This document shows positions 1 through 8,087 of a stretch of DNA of 33,378 bases, piece after piece. This DNA is from JACKCP01 sp034007295 (lineage in GTDB: Bacteria > Desulfobacterota > Desulfobacteria > Desulfobacterales > JACKCP01). The notes under the pieces are model-generated. The model did no database searches. It had not been told where the DNA came from and saw only the letters and a program-made list of their open reading frames with translations. The position numbers and the translations under genes are program-made. Location: NCBI GenBank assembly GCA_034007295.1, contig JAVERC010000038.1:1-33378 (forward strand), in the 5' to 3' direction. The stretch's first letter is position 1. Each line of letters opens with the position of its first letter.

Positions 1-127
1 GAATGAGGGATATTGTAAAAGAGTAAAATAAAAAAAGCATGCTTTGAATAAATTTGTATCAGGGTGTGCTTTTTTTATTACATTTTCAAACTAAGGGTTT
101 TGTTACATTTTCAGAGCGGTGATAACA
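1..127. mobile_element. End of an IS21-type insertion sequence (partial)
   Basis: Reading the minus strand from 127 downward, the sequence starts TGTTATCACCGCTCTGAAAA and carries two spaced copies of TGAAAATGTAA, followed by a short A-rich stretch. A terminal TGTT with internally repeated GAAAA-type blocks is what I know from the ends of IS21-family elements. The receptor gene next door loses its expected C-terminus exactly here. No transposase frame is visible in these 127 bases, so only the tip of the element is in the window. The boundary at about 127/128 is inferred. Confidence 0.5.
30..76. terminator. Possible hairpin with T tail inside the IS end
   Basis: AAAAAAAGCA at 30-39 is the reverse complement of TGCTTTTTTT at 67-76, giving 10-bp arms with a 27-nt loop. 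The stem is nearly all A-T, so a working terminator is doubtful. It may just be part of the IS end. Confidence 0.25.
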
Positions 128-2024
128 CAAGGTTATATGCATCTTTTTTAACAGTATTTTCCTTGTCAAAATACATATCTCCATAGCCTGTAATATCAAA
201 TCTTGAATAAAAACCAGACATTGATCTGTAGCTTATTCCCACATTATAATTGAATTCAGGTGCAAAAGGATTGGTATTCCCTTTAAAATTTTCCAGGCTG
301 CCGTCTTGATTTTCAACAATATACTTATCAAATTTTGTTTTGTTATATCCAATTCCACCAAAAATTTTAAGTCCTTTTGCTATTATGAAAAAAGATTCTA
401 TTTCGCATCCAAGTGAATGGGCTTCTGAAGCATTTGTTATGTATTCCTTATTCCCAACTGGATTTGTAGTCTGCATGTCATCTATAGTCATGTAGTAAAA
501 ACTGCCGTTAAATATTAGTCTTTCGTCTGCAAACGAGGTTTTAATGCCTGCTTCATAAGAAATAAGGGTTTCTTCATCAAATGTTTTTTTATCTTCATAA
601 CCGTCTGGGAGAGCCTTGTTAAAGCCTCCGCCTCTGTACCCTTTGGCAATGGTTGCAAACCCCATGATATTGGCTTTAAAGTCATATTCTAAAGACAGCT
701 TGGGTGAGACCTCATTAAAATCCTGATCCATGGTTTTTTTTGTAAGAAGATCTTCAAATTCTTTTTTCTCACGGTCATATCTTATTCCGCCAAGAATTCT
801 GAAAGCGTCTGTAAAGCCGTATGTCAAATGTGTAAAAATTCCAAAGGATCTGTCATTGTAGTCATCTTTAATGGGAGTTTCCATGGATATGATTTCTCCA
901 TTAAAAGGCATTGCCTTGCTTTGCATAACTCTGTTTTTGTGCTCATAATCTTCTCCATATAGTCCAAAAAGCAAATCTGTCCTTCCATTGTTTAATTTCC
1001 GGTGATATCTGAGTTCCTGTGCTATGGTTGTGTGAGTGTCATCAAAGTTCACATGAAATTGCACAGGGCCTCTTGAAAAATCCCAGTCTTTGGCATTTTT
1101 ATCTTTGAACTCCCTGCGTATTGTCACGCTCTCAAGATAAGCTTTTTCAGAAAAATCATATTTAACTTTAAGTGCAGAATTAAGTGTTTCACCTTTATCA
1201 TATGAATTAAGATCCAATGAGACCTGATTTTTTGACTGGGTTTTAAGGCTTGCTTTCTGTGCTTGGTCATCTCGCTTTGTAACTGAATTTATAAAAGATA
1301 CTTCAAGATTATTGTTTGGAACATATCTTAAGGTCAGTTTTCCGGAGTTATGCTTTCTGTCATCAAGCCTTTCTCCTGTCAGACTGTCTTCCATTATTCC
1401 ATCTTTTTCATAATGAACCCCTGAAATAGAAGCAAAAAATTTATCCTTGATAATTGGGCCTTCGGCATTGAATTTATATTGTCTTTTATTGTCTTCACCA
1501 AACTCTAAATCTACTTTTCCTTTTAATTCATTTCCGGGCTGTTTTGTAATTATATTTATAACGCCAGTTTCTGTATTCTTTCCATATAGAGTCCCCTGTG
1601 GGCCTTTTAAGACCTCGATTCTTTCAATATTATTTACAAGTTCATTCATTGACTGTGCATTAAGTATGGGAATTCCGTCCACATATATTCCAACCGGAAC
1701 TGTTGGAGACATTATATCTGTGTAGACACCTCTTATGGAGGTTGAAAGGCTGCCATCGCCTCCATAGCCAAACATCATGAGGTTTGGAGTATAGGCTGCA
1801 ATATCTTCTATTTTTTCTATGCCTATATCATCTATTGAAAACTCATCAAAAACAGTCATGGAAATTGGGACATCCTGAATATTTTCTTCGGTTTTCTGTG
1901 CTGTAACCACAAGATTTTCTTCATCTTTTATTCTTTTGTTTTCCTGAGCCTCTACAGCTGAAAAAATAAAAGTTACAAACAAAATAAAAACAGATTTTCT
2001 AAAAATTGTTTTAAACCCCTGCAT
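111..2024 (-). CDS. TonB-dependent outer-membrane receptor, C-terminus cut off
   Basis: Outer-membrane receptor for an iron chelate or similar ligand, energised by TonB. The start chosen is the ATG at 2024, not the upstream ATG at 2114: it has GAGGAGG eight bases ahead and opens a signal peptide (basic QGFKTIFRKS, then a hydrophobic run, cleavage near EAQ). After the signal come a TonB-box-like EENLVVTA, a plug domain (about residues 35-150) and beta-barrel strands to residue 637. Siderophore receptors of this type normally run about 80-100 residues further and end in an aromatic residue. This frame instead ends ...DAYNLVLSPL, the last residues being read from the IS-like end at 1-127. The product is probably non-functional because the last barrel strands are missing. 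The AraC-type gene upstream is its likely regulator. Family is certain, ligand unknown. Confidence 0.85.
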   Translation of the reverse strand: MQGFKTIFRKSVFILFVTFIFSAVEAQENKRIKDEENLVVTAQKTEENIQDVPISMTVFDEFSIDDIGIEKIEDIAAYTPNLMMFGYGGDGSLSTSIRGVYTDIMSPTVPVGIYVDGIPILNAQSMNELVNNIERIEVLKGPQGTLYGKNTETGVINIITKQPGNELKGKVDLEFGEDNKRQYKFNAEGPIIKDKFFASISGVHYEKDGIMEDSLTGERLDDRKHNSGKLTLRYVPNNNLEVSFINSVTKRDDQAQKASLKTQSKNQVSLDLNSYDKGETLNSALKVKYDFSEKAYLESVTIRREFKDKNAKDWDFSRGPVQFHVNFDDTHTTIAQELRYHRKLNNGRTDLLFGLYGEDYEHKNRVMQSKAMPFNGEIISMETPIKDDYNDRSFGIFTHLTYGFTDAFRILGGIRYDREKKEFEDLLTKKTMDQDFNEVSPKLSLEYDFKANIMGFATIAKGYRGGGFNKALPDGYEDKKTFDEETLISYEAGIKTSFADERLIFNGSFYYMTIDDMQTTNPVGNKEYITNASEAHSLGCEIESFFIIAKGLKIFGGIGYNKTKFDKYIVENQDGSLENFKGNTNPFAPEFNYNVGISYRSMSGFYSRFDITGYGDMYFDKENTVKKDAYNLVLSPL

Positions 2025-2138
2025 TACAAAAGCCTCCTCAATAAAATCATTTATTAAATACTGATTATATTTCCATAAGGCATTGTGATTATTTGTGCTA
2101 ACGGCGGCTGACATTTTTATAACGCTAAATGATAAATT

Positions 2139-3077
2139 TTATTGAACTATTTTTTTCATGAATGAGCTTGGACTTACATAATATTGTTCCTTGAATGCTT
2201 TTGCAAAATGACTCAAACTTGAATATCCTACTGAAAAGGCTGCTTCAGTGCAGTTCATATCCCCTTTTTCAAGATATTGTCTTGCTTTTTCAAGCCTTGC
2301 CTCTGTAAGATAGCCAAAAACGGTTTTTCCAAATTTTTCCCTGAAACCTTTATTTAATTTTGAGTGGTGCATTCCTGCAGATCTTGCAAGATCCATTAGA
2401 GAAGGCGGGTTTGTGAGATCTTTTAGAAGAAGTTCTTTTGCATAATAAATTCTTTCAATTTCATCTTTATAGAAAAAATTATATTTAATGCATTCACCTC
2501 TGAACTGGTCGAGAATACAAGAAATTACTTCCAGGGATTTTCCTTCGCAGTATAATTCTTTAAGTGGTCCTTCAAGATTACAGTTGATTATCTGACCTAC
2601 TGCAACCTTTGCTGTTGGATTCATACACAAGTTTTTATTAAAAAAACAGCCGTTTTCTTCATTTATAACTTCTCTTAATTTCCTGGGCATAAGTTCAAAG
2701 GCTTTACCTGCAATAATTTTTAAATTTAACGGACTGATGTGAAGAGACACAATTTGGAAAGGACTGTAATCTGAAATTTCAAGAGAACCTTTAATACCAT
2801 CCCCTGCAGCAAAAATACCACATTTGCCGCGGCTTATCATAACATCGTTTTTTGAGCCGCAAATCATTGTTTTTTCAATTCCTGAAAAGCAAAAATAAAA
2901 TGAAACCATTGAAGCATTGAATTCAAATTTTTTTGAAAATTTTACATCGGCATCAAATTTTTTTATATTAATTGTAATACCATTTTTGAGTTTTATCTCA
3001 GTAAGCAGGTATTCTTTTTTTCTTTGGGTGCAAAAAATGTTAGTTTCCATTGTGTTTTTACTTTTTTTAGGATGCAT
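2139..3077 (-). CDS. AraC-family transcriptional regulator (PchR-like)
   Basis: 312 residues. The last ~100 form the AraC/XylS double helix-turn-helix: LARSAGMHHSKLNKGFREKF is the first HTH and AAFSVGYSSLSHFAKAFKEQ the second, followed by the P-S-S-F signature. The N-terminal ~200 residues are a poorly conserved ligand-sensing domain. PchR/YbtA-type regulators of this length commonly sit beside TonB receptor genes and activate them when the siderophore enters. Here the gene lies about 115 bp upstream of the receptor on the same strand, which fits that role. No clear Shine-Dalgarno precedes the ATG at 3077, and an in-frame ATG at 3050 is an alternative. The 5' flank is a remnant of repeat R2. 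Confidence 0.85.
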   Translation of the reverse strand: MHPKKSKNTMETNIFCTQRKKEYLLTEIKLKNGITINIKKFDADVKFSKKFEFNASMVSFYFCFSGIEKTMICGSKNDVMISRGKCGIFAAGDGIKGSLEISDYSPFQIVSLHISPLNLKIIAGKAFELMPRKLREVINEENGCFFNKNLCMNPTAKVAVGQIINCNLEGPLKELYCEGKSLEVISCILDQFRGECIKYNFFYKDEIERIYYAKELLLKDLTNPPSLMDLARSAGMHHSKLNKGFREKFGKTVFGYLTEARLEKARQYLEKGDMNCTEAAFSVGYSSLSHFAKAFKEQYYVSPSSFMKKIVQ

Positions 3078-3120
3078 TTTGAATCTAATTCAGACATGGA
3101 TAAAAAAACAGTCTTCGTTT
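3076..3120 (-). repeat. Degenerate remnant of repeat R2
   Basis: About 45 bases match the left third of the R2 element in reverse orientation: the blocks AGATTCAAAAT and AACGAA are shared in order and spacing with the R2 copy at 9571-9712. It touches the start codon of the AraC-type gene, so the element or its remnant forms part of that gene's upstream region. The rest of 3121-3372 shows no gene. Confidence 0.55.
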
Positions 3121-3330
3121 ATGGATTAAGTAATGCATTTTGTCAGCTACCTTATTTTATAGTGCTATTTTAATTAGATCCTTCTATCTTTAAAGTCAAT
3201 TTTTATTACTGAATTTCTAAAAAAGGCCAGAACTAATTCAGCTGCAGGACAAAAGTTGTAAATTAAAAACAGCACGTTTGGACAAATGGAAAGCATGAAG
3301 TGAAAAGATTTTCTGATTTTTTGATCCTAT

Positions 3331-3351
3331 ATTGGTTTATCATCAACCAAT
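3331..3351. promoter_or_regulatory. Inverted repeat upstream of trmO
   Basis: ATTGGTT (3331-3337) and AACCAAT (3345-3351) are perfect 7-bp arms around TATCATC, 21 bp before the chosen trmO start. It could be an operator or a leader hairpin. There is no T run, so it is not an intrinsic terminator. Confidence 0.35.
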
Positions 3352-3372
3352 AAAATATAAATGGAGAAAAAA

Positions 3373-3852
3373 ATGTCATCAGAAATCAAACTCAACCCCA
3401 TCGGAAATATCGAAATTAAGGAAGGCCGTTTTTATTTATCCGTAAAGGAAAAATATAAAAAAGCTTTGAAGGCGATAGAAGGTTTCAGTCATATTAATAT
3501 TGTCTGGTGGGCAAACCGTTCTGATACACTTGAAAAAAGAGATAGGCTTATTGTAGAAAAGCCATATAAAAAAAGTCCTGATACATTAGGCATCTTTGCT
3601 ACCAGGTCTGAAATTCGTCCAAACCCTGTTTTAATAACAACAGCAGCCGTTATAAGTGTGGATCAGGATAAAGGTATTATTGAACTTCCATGGATTGATG
3701 CTGAAAATGGCTCGCCTGTTATTGACATAAAACCATATCAGCCCTGTCTGGACAGGGTTAAGAATGTCATGCAGCCTGGGTGGTGTTCTGAGTGGCCCCA
3801 ATGGTATGAAGATTCCTGTGGGTTTGACTGGGAATCAGTTTTTAGTTTTTAA
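3373..3852 (+). CDS. trmO: TrmO/TsaA-family tRNA m6t6A37 methyltransferase
   Basis: 159 residues from the ATG at 3373. This start is preferred over the ATG at 3361 because GGAG sits 6 bases ahead of it. The protein is a single TsaA (UPF0066) domain: NPIG at the N-terminus, an SAM-site block GIFATRSEIRPNPV, and DIKPY further on, all typical of TrmO. TrmO methylates N6 of threonylcarbamoyladenosine at position 37 of some ANN-decoding tRNAs using S-adenosylmethionine. E. coli TrmO has an extra C-terminal domain; this is the short single-domain form common in anaerobes and archaea, where some members are annotated only as SAM-dependent methyltransferase. The gene stands alone. Confidence 0.85.
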   Translation: MSSEIKLNPIGNIEIKEGRFYLSVKEKYKKALKAIEGFSHINIVWWANRSDTLEKRDRLIVEKPYKKSPDTLGIFATRSEIRPNPVLITTAAVISVDQDKGIIELPWIDAENGSPVIDIKPYQPCLDRVKNVMQPGWCSEWPQWYEDSCGFDWESVFSF

Positions 3853-4104
3853 AAGAATTTATGAAGAATTGTTCTGGTTCTTAATTGAAAATATTATGGT
3901 TAAAAGATGGAAAATATGCTTTAGCACGGTTGTCCGAGGATGTCTGATTCCAATGACAATTGACTGTCCTGATAAGTAAAAGCAGTATTCGTCAAATCAG
4001 AAGATCTGTTTTTTATTAAAATAAAATAGTTGCCTAATTAAATTCCCATATTGCCGTTATATTATTTTTCAGGATTTCAATTAAAATTAATCAGCGAGGA
4101 AAAA

Positions 4105-5193
4105 ATGAAAAAAACAATTATTGCACTGTTATTGATGGTTCTTGTTTTGCCCGGGTTTGTTTCCTTTTCATCTGCATCAGGAAAAAAGATAATAATAGCA
4201 CACAGAGGTGCATGCGGATATCTTCCTGAACACAGTCTTGAGGCAAAGGCAATGGCCTATGCAATGGGAGCGGATTATATTGAGCAGGATCTTGTTATGA
4301 CAAAGGATAACAGGCTTGTTGTTCTCCACGATCATTATCTTGACAGGGTTACAGATGTTGCAGAAGTTTTTCCATCAAGAAAAAGAAAAGACGGAAGATA
4401 CTATGTTATAGATTTTACCCTTGATGAAATAAAAAAGCTTAAAATGACAGAAGGATTTTCTTTGGAAAACAACAAGAAAAAACCTAATTTTCCCAAAAGA
4501 TTCCCTCTTTGGAAATCGAGTTTTGAGGTAAGCACATTTGATGAGGAAATTGAGCTGATTCAGGGACTTAATTCATCAACTGGAAGAAATGTGGGAATCT
4601 ATCCGGAAATCAAGTCCCCCTGGTTTCACAGACATGAAGGCAAAGATATAAGCCTTGCAGTGATAAACGTCCTGAAGGAATACGGCTATACTTCGAAAAA
4701 CGATCTTATTTATCTTCAATGCTTTGATCCAAACGAGCTTAAAATAATAAAGAATAAAATTTTTCCCCAAACAGGAGTAAATGTAAAACTTGTTCAGCTC
4801 ATTGCAGAAACCGACTGGAACGAAACCATGGAATATGTAAATGGAAAAGCTGTGCCATACAATTATGACTGGATGTTTGAAAAAGGTGCAATGGCTGAAA
4901 TTTCAAGCTATGCAGATGGTATCGGCCCATGGAAGCCAATGATAGTAAAAGACGGATCTACTGGAACAAACCTTATAATTACAGATATGGTTAAAGAAGC
5001 ACACTCAAACGGTATGGAAGTCCATCCTTACACATTCAGACTTGATAACGGACGAATTCCTGAATACGCAGCAAGCTTTGAGGATATGCTGGATATTTTT
5101 CTTTTTAAAGCTGATGTTGACGGAGTTTTTACAGATTTTCCTGATCGCGGGGCAGAGTTTTTAAGAAGAGCCCTGTATATGAAAAAACTTTGA
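4105..5193 (+). CDS. glpQ: Periplasmic glycerophosphodiester phosphodiesterase
   Basis: Hydrolyses glycerophosphodiesters to glycerol-3-phosphate and an alcohol. The ATG at 4105 is chosen because GAGGA precedes it and it opens a signal peptide (MKKTIIALLLMVLVLP, cleavage near SSAS), whereas the upstream ATG at 4051 would add 18 unlikely residues. The GDPD signature is intact: H33-R34 in AHRGACG, E60 and D62 in YIEQD, H75 in VLHDH. Near the C-terminus GVFTDFPD is the usual closing motif. At 362 residues it matches periplasmic GlpQ of enterics (about 358). No glpT or glpK neighbour is present, so it is a stand-alone scavenging enzyme. Confidence 0.92.
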   Translation: MKKTIIALLLMVLVLPGFVSFSSASGKKIIIAHRGACGYLPEHSLEAKAMAYAMGADYIEQDLVMTKDNRLVVLHDHYLDRVTDVAEVFPSRKRKDGRYYVIDFTLDEIKKLKMTEGFSLENNKKKPNFPKRFPLWKSSFEVSTFDEEIELIQGLNSSTGRNVGIYPEIKSPWFHRHEGKDISLAVINVLKEYGYTSKNDLIYLQCFDPNELKIIKNKIFPQTGVNVKLVQLIAETDWNETMEYVNGKAVPYNYDWMFEKGAMAEISSYADGIGPWKPMIVKDGSTGTNLIITDMVKEAHSNGMEVHPYTFRLDNGRIPEYAASFEDMLDIFLFKADVDGVFTDFPDRGAEFLRRALYMKKL

Positions 5194-5475
5194 TAATCCT
5201 TAGTCTGTAATCTGGTGTTTGTGGTTTGATTTAAGGCTTCAGGTGCTGCAAACTTCTCAGTTTAAGTTTCAGCAAGTAAAGTAACGAGTGATGTTTGGAT
5301 AAGTGAAAACTTGACTGAATATTTGGATCAGTATAGCATCATTTGATCTTTTTTTGGCGATTCCTGGCGTTAACCTTACAAGGAATGGGATTTGTTTTGG
5401 AGGATAGTGCTTTTTTCATTATGAATCGAATAAATTAAGATAAAAGACTACCCCATTGAACGAAAAGGTGAATCC

Positions 5476-6987
5476 ATGGATGAAATTGACAATGATCTGA
5501 TCTTCTCTTCACTTATTAAAATTAATTATGATAAACGTTTCATCAGAACTGCCCAGAACTTTATTGAAAATCTAAGCAGGCTTGCCGGAGCAGACAAAAA
5601 AGAAATATCTCAGGTTACTTTGCTCATAGAGGAATGTCTGGCTTTTATTATTGATAAGTATTTGGATTCCCGGATGGCGGCTCATATTGAAATTTTATTC
5701 AAAGTGACTTCTGATAAAAAAATCTGTGTTGATATTACTGATATTGGGCCGCCTATTCATGAAAGCATGATACCTTTGTTTGATGTTTTGGATAAAACAT
5801 CGGAAGCAGGTCTCTGGTATAAGGTTGTTCAGGGGCTTTCAGACAGATTTGTTTTTGTAAATAAACTCGGGTCTGGCTGGCTTATCCAGTTTGAAAAATA
5901 TTTGGATAATTTAGTATTTGTTGCCGGCACAAAGGATGGAATGGAAAAGAGCCCTGCCCGAAAAAATAAGGCTTCAGGAGAAAAACATATCCGGCCGGCA
6001 ACTGTTGACGATATCCCGGCTTTAATCGATCTTGCATATATGACCTATAGGTATTCTTATGTGTTTCCTGATTTTTATGACAGGGATCTTCTGGAAAAAT
6101 ATATTAGTCAAAAAATCTACGATATTATGGTCACTGAATGTGATCTTAAGGTAATTGGTGCCTATGCCATAAAATATATGGATGAGGACCATCTTTGCGG
6201 AGAAGTCGGAGCCGCTATGATAGCACCGGAGTATCGAAGCGGCGATGCTATCGGCCTGATTGTGGGTGGAGTTGAAGCTTATATCAGGAACAATCCTTAT
6301 CATTGTGATTTTTTTGTGGCTTCTGCCGTAACCAGCCATGTCCGTTCCCAGAAAAGTCTGGCTAAAGTAGGGTATGGTTTTAAACCGTTTATGATATTCC
6401 TTAATATGGTTTCAAAGCCTGAGTTTATTGGTATTGAGCATCAATCAGGCGGACGTGAAGCTGGGCTTTATGTTTATCATCTGAATCAGGAGGTGAAGAT
6501 TGGAACTCTTTACATTACTGATGGGAAACACCGTGATATTATAGATGAACTGCTGGCTTATACTGGAAAAAATCCTTGCATTCTGGCTGAATTTTTAGAA
6601 CCGGAAAATCTTCAGTCACAGGTGGCTGTTGCAAGGACTGATATTGCCGGATTTACAACAATTGTTTTTGAAGCAGTTGGGCAGGATTGGTTTTCCGTGT
6701 TGACTAAAACAGTGCTTACAGAAATTGCCTCAGGGATTGAAAGTATAAAATTAGCGATTCCTGCATCAGCGCCTCTGCCTTTTAATATGGAAAAAAAGCT
6801 GAATGATCTGAACTTCGTGTTCTGCGGATTGTCAATGCGGTCACTTGATAAAATTGACCTTGCCTATTGCATGACTATCAGGCCGGTGGATTTCAGCCTG
6901 ATTAAACTTTATGACCCGGTAGCTCAGAAACTTCTCATGTATATTGAACGGGATTATTGTGCATGCGTTCAACGGGCAAAGACCTGA
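5476..6987 (+). CDS. HATPase-like domain fused to GNAT acetyltransferase
   Basis: 503 residues, preceded by AAAGGTG. Residues ~10-140 resemble an RsbW-type GHKL ATPase: the helix LLIEECLAFIID corresponds to the N-box, DITDIGPP to the G1 box, and LGSGWLIQF to the last strand. The N-box asparagine that holds Mg-ATP is absent and the G1 motif has lost its second glycine, so ATP binding is doubtful. Residues ~170-320 resemble a GNAT fold: HIRPATVDDIPALIDLAY opening, then APEYRSGDAIGLIV as the acetyl-CoA loop. A further ~180-residue C-terminal part is unassigned. I infer a regulatory acetyltransferase with a degenerate sensing module. It stands alone between a GDPD gene and a convergent operon. 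Confidence 0.6.
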   Translation: MDEIDNDLIFSSLIKINYDKRFIRTAQNFIENLSRLAGADKKEISQVTLLIEECLAFIIDKYLDSRMAAHIEILFKVTSDKKICVDITDIGPPIHESMIPLFDVLDKTSEAGLWYKVVQGLSDRFVFVNKLGSGWLIQFEKYLDNLVFVAGTKDGMEKSPARKNKASGEKHIRPATVDDIPALIDLAYMTYRYSYVFPDFYDRDLLEKYISQKIYDIMVTECDLKVIGAYAIKYMDEDHLCGEVGAAMIAPEYRSGDAIGLIVGGVEAYIRNNPYHCDFFVASAVTSHVRSQKSLAKVGYGFKPFMIFLNMVSKPEFIGIEHQSGGREAGLYVYHLNQEVKIGTLYITDGKHRDIIDELLAYTGKNPCILAEFLEPENLQSQVAVARTDIAGFTTIVFEAVGQDWFSVLTKTVLTEIASGIESIKLAIPASAPLPFNMEKKLNDLNFVFCGLSMRSLDKIDLAYCMTIRPVDFSLIKLYDPVAQKLLMYIERDYCACVQRAKT

Positions 6988-7035
6988 ATTGATTTTATTC
7001 TATAATCCTTTCAAAAAAATTAAGTTTTCTTGACA

Positions 7036-7076
7036 TGGCCCTGTCTGGTGATATTTTAACCTGAACCACAGGGCCA
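7036..7076. terminator. Hairpin downstream of the HATPase-GNAT gene
   Basis: TGGCCCTGT (7036-7044) pairs with ACAGGGCCA (7068-7076). The stem can be extended by GGT/ACC after a 2-nt bulge. It lies 49 bp after the stop at 6987, in the gap between convergent genes. There is no T run, so it may be a 3'-end stabilising or rho-linked hairpin instead of a classical terminator. Confidence 0.5.
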
Positions 7077-7172
7077 ATGTTTAACTTAATAAAAAGTATA
7101 AATTATGTTTCATGAAATCAAAGATCAAAAATTGATGAATACTTGATGTTTTTAGAACAGGTATTTATTTTG

Positions 7173-7215
7173 TTAAATTGCATCAGGCATTAAAATAGAG
7201 CCTGATGCAATTTAA
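7173..7215. repeat. Perfect 16-bp inverted repeat between convergent genes
   Basis: TTAAATTGCATCAGGC (7173-7188) is the exact reverse complement of 7200-7215, with an 11-nt AT-rich loop. It lies 65 bp past the 3' end of the minus-strand binding-protein gene. It could act as a bidirectional 3'-end hairpin. TTAAATTGCATCA also occurs in repeat R1, so it may be a derivative of that family. Confidence 0.6.
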
Positions 7216-7280
7216 TCTATGTTTTGTGAACTACAAATAATCAAGACAGACTTTTTGGTTAAAGAGGTTTTATTTGAACT

Positions 7281-8063
7281 TTATGATTTTTTCTCTGAAT
7301 AAAAGCCTTTTTCAAAATTTTTAAGCATTTCGTCATACTCACCTGATTTTTTTAGTTCCTGAAGACCGTAATTAAAAGCTTTAATCAGATCTCTGTTTTC
7401 TAGAATCTGCCTGCTTAAAATAAGATGATATGTTGAAACTCTTATTGGTTTTTTGTGATGTGTTACCTGTTCTATTTCTCTTTTGGAGAAGTTTTCGTTT
7501 AATGCTTTATATCCTGCTTTTTCTCCTGCTATGAAGGCATCCATTCTTCCTAGAAGAAGAGCTTTAAAATTTAAGACATCATTTTTAATTCTCACTACTT
7601 TGAAAAAACCTTGTTTTTCAGCATCTTCAAATGATTCTCCATAGTTGTAGCCAATAGTTCCTCCAAAGATTTTTCCTTTAAGATCGTCAATGGAATCCCA
7701 CGAGAATGGATTTTTTTTGAGATAAAAGAAAACATCTCTTTTACCTTCAAAAACCGGATCTGAAAAAAACATTTCAATTTCTCTTTCAGGTTTTTTTGAC
7801 CACACAAGGGAGCCGTTGACTACTCCGTCCTTAGCATCTTTATATGCTCTTTTCCAAAATGAGTCATACCATTTATATTGAACATCAATACCAGATATTT
7901 CAAATGCCCTTGATACAACATGGGAAGCAAAACCTTGATGGACAAGATTTTTGGAAAGATATGGCTCCCATTCTCCGTTTGCCAGCGTAACAACAGGTTT
8001 TTGAGCAAAGGCCTGTGAGTATACAGCTGAAATGATAAAAATAAGAATTAATATTTTTTTCAT
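7281..8063 (-). CDS. Periplasmic solute-binding protein, family 3
   Basis: 260 residues with a signal peptide (MKKILILIFIISAVYSQAFA) and the two-lobe SBP_bac_3 fold: NGEWEPYLS at the start of lobe 1, FSDPVFEGKRDVFFY at the crossover, LKGKIFGGTIGYNYG in lobe 2, and LLGRMDAFIAGEKAGY near the hinge. Family members bind amino acids or other small solutes. No ABC permease or ATPase gene is nearby. The gene follows the HAMP membrane protein by 24 bp on the same strand, so the pair is probably one transcript and the binding protein may be a sensor subunit, not a transporter part. Ligand unknown. Confidence 0.8.
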   Translation of the reverse strand: MKKILILIFIISAVYSQAFAQKPVVTLANGEWEPYLSKNLVHQGFASHVVSRAFEISGIDVQYKWYDSFWKRAYKDAKDGVVNGSLVWSKKPEREIEMFFSDPVFEGKRDVFFYLKKNPFSWDSIDDLKGKIFGGTIGYNYGESFEDAEKQGFFKVVRIKNDVLNFKALLLGRMDAFIAGEKAGYKALNENFSKREIEQVTHHKKPIRVSTYHLILSRQILENRDLIKAFNYGLQELKKSGEYDEMLKNFEKGFYSEKKS

Positions 8064-8087
8064 AGGTTTTCCTTTTTCCCCTTAAAA

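Noticed and set aside
2917..3129. Small hydrophobic plus-strand frame opposite the AraC-type gene start
   Set aside because: It is antisense to a well-supported gene and runs into the R2 remnant; hydrophobicity comes from T-rich sequence.
3764..3979. Plus-strand frame overlapping the end of trmO
   Set aside because: Mostly the +1 frame of trmO plus intergenic sequence, with no family resemblance. The 3853-4104 gap shows no gene.
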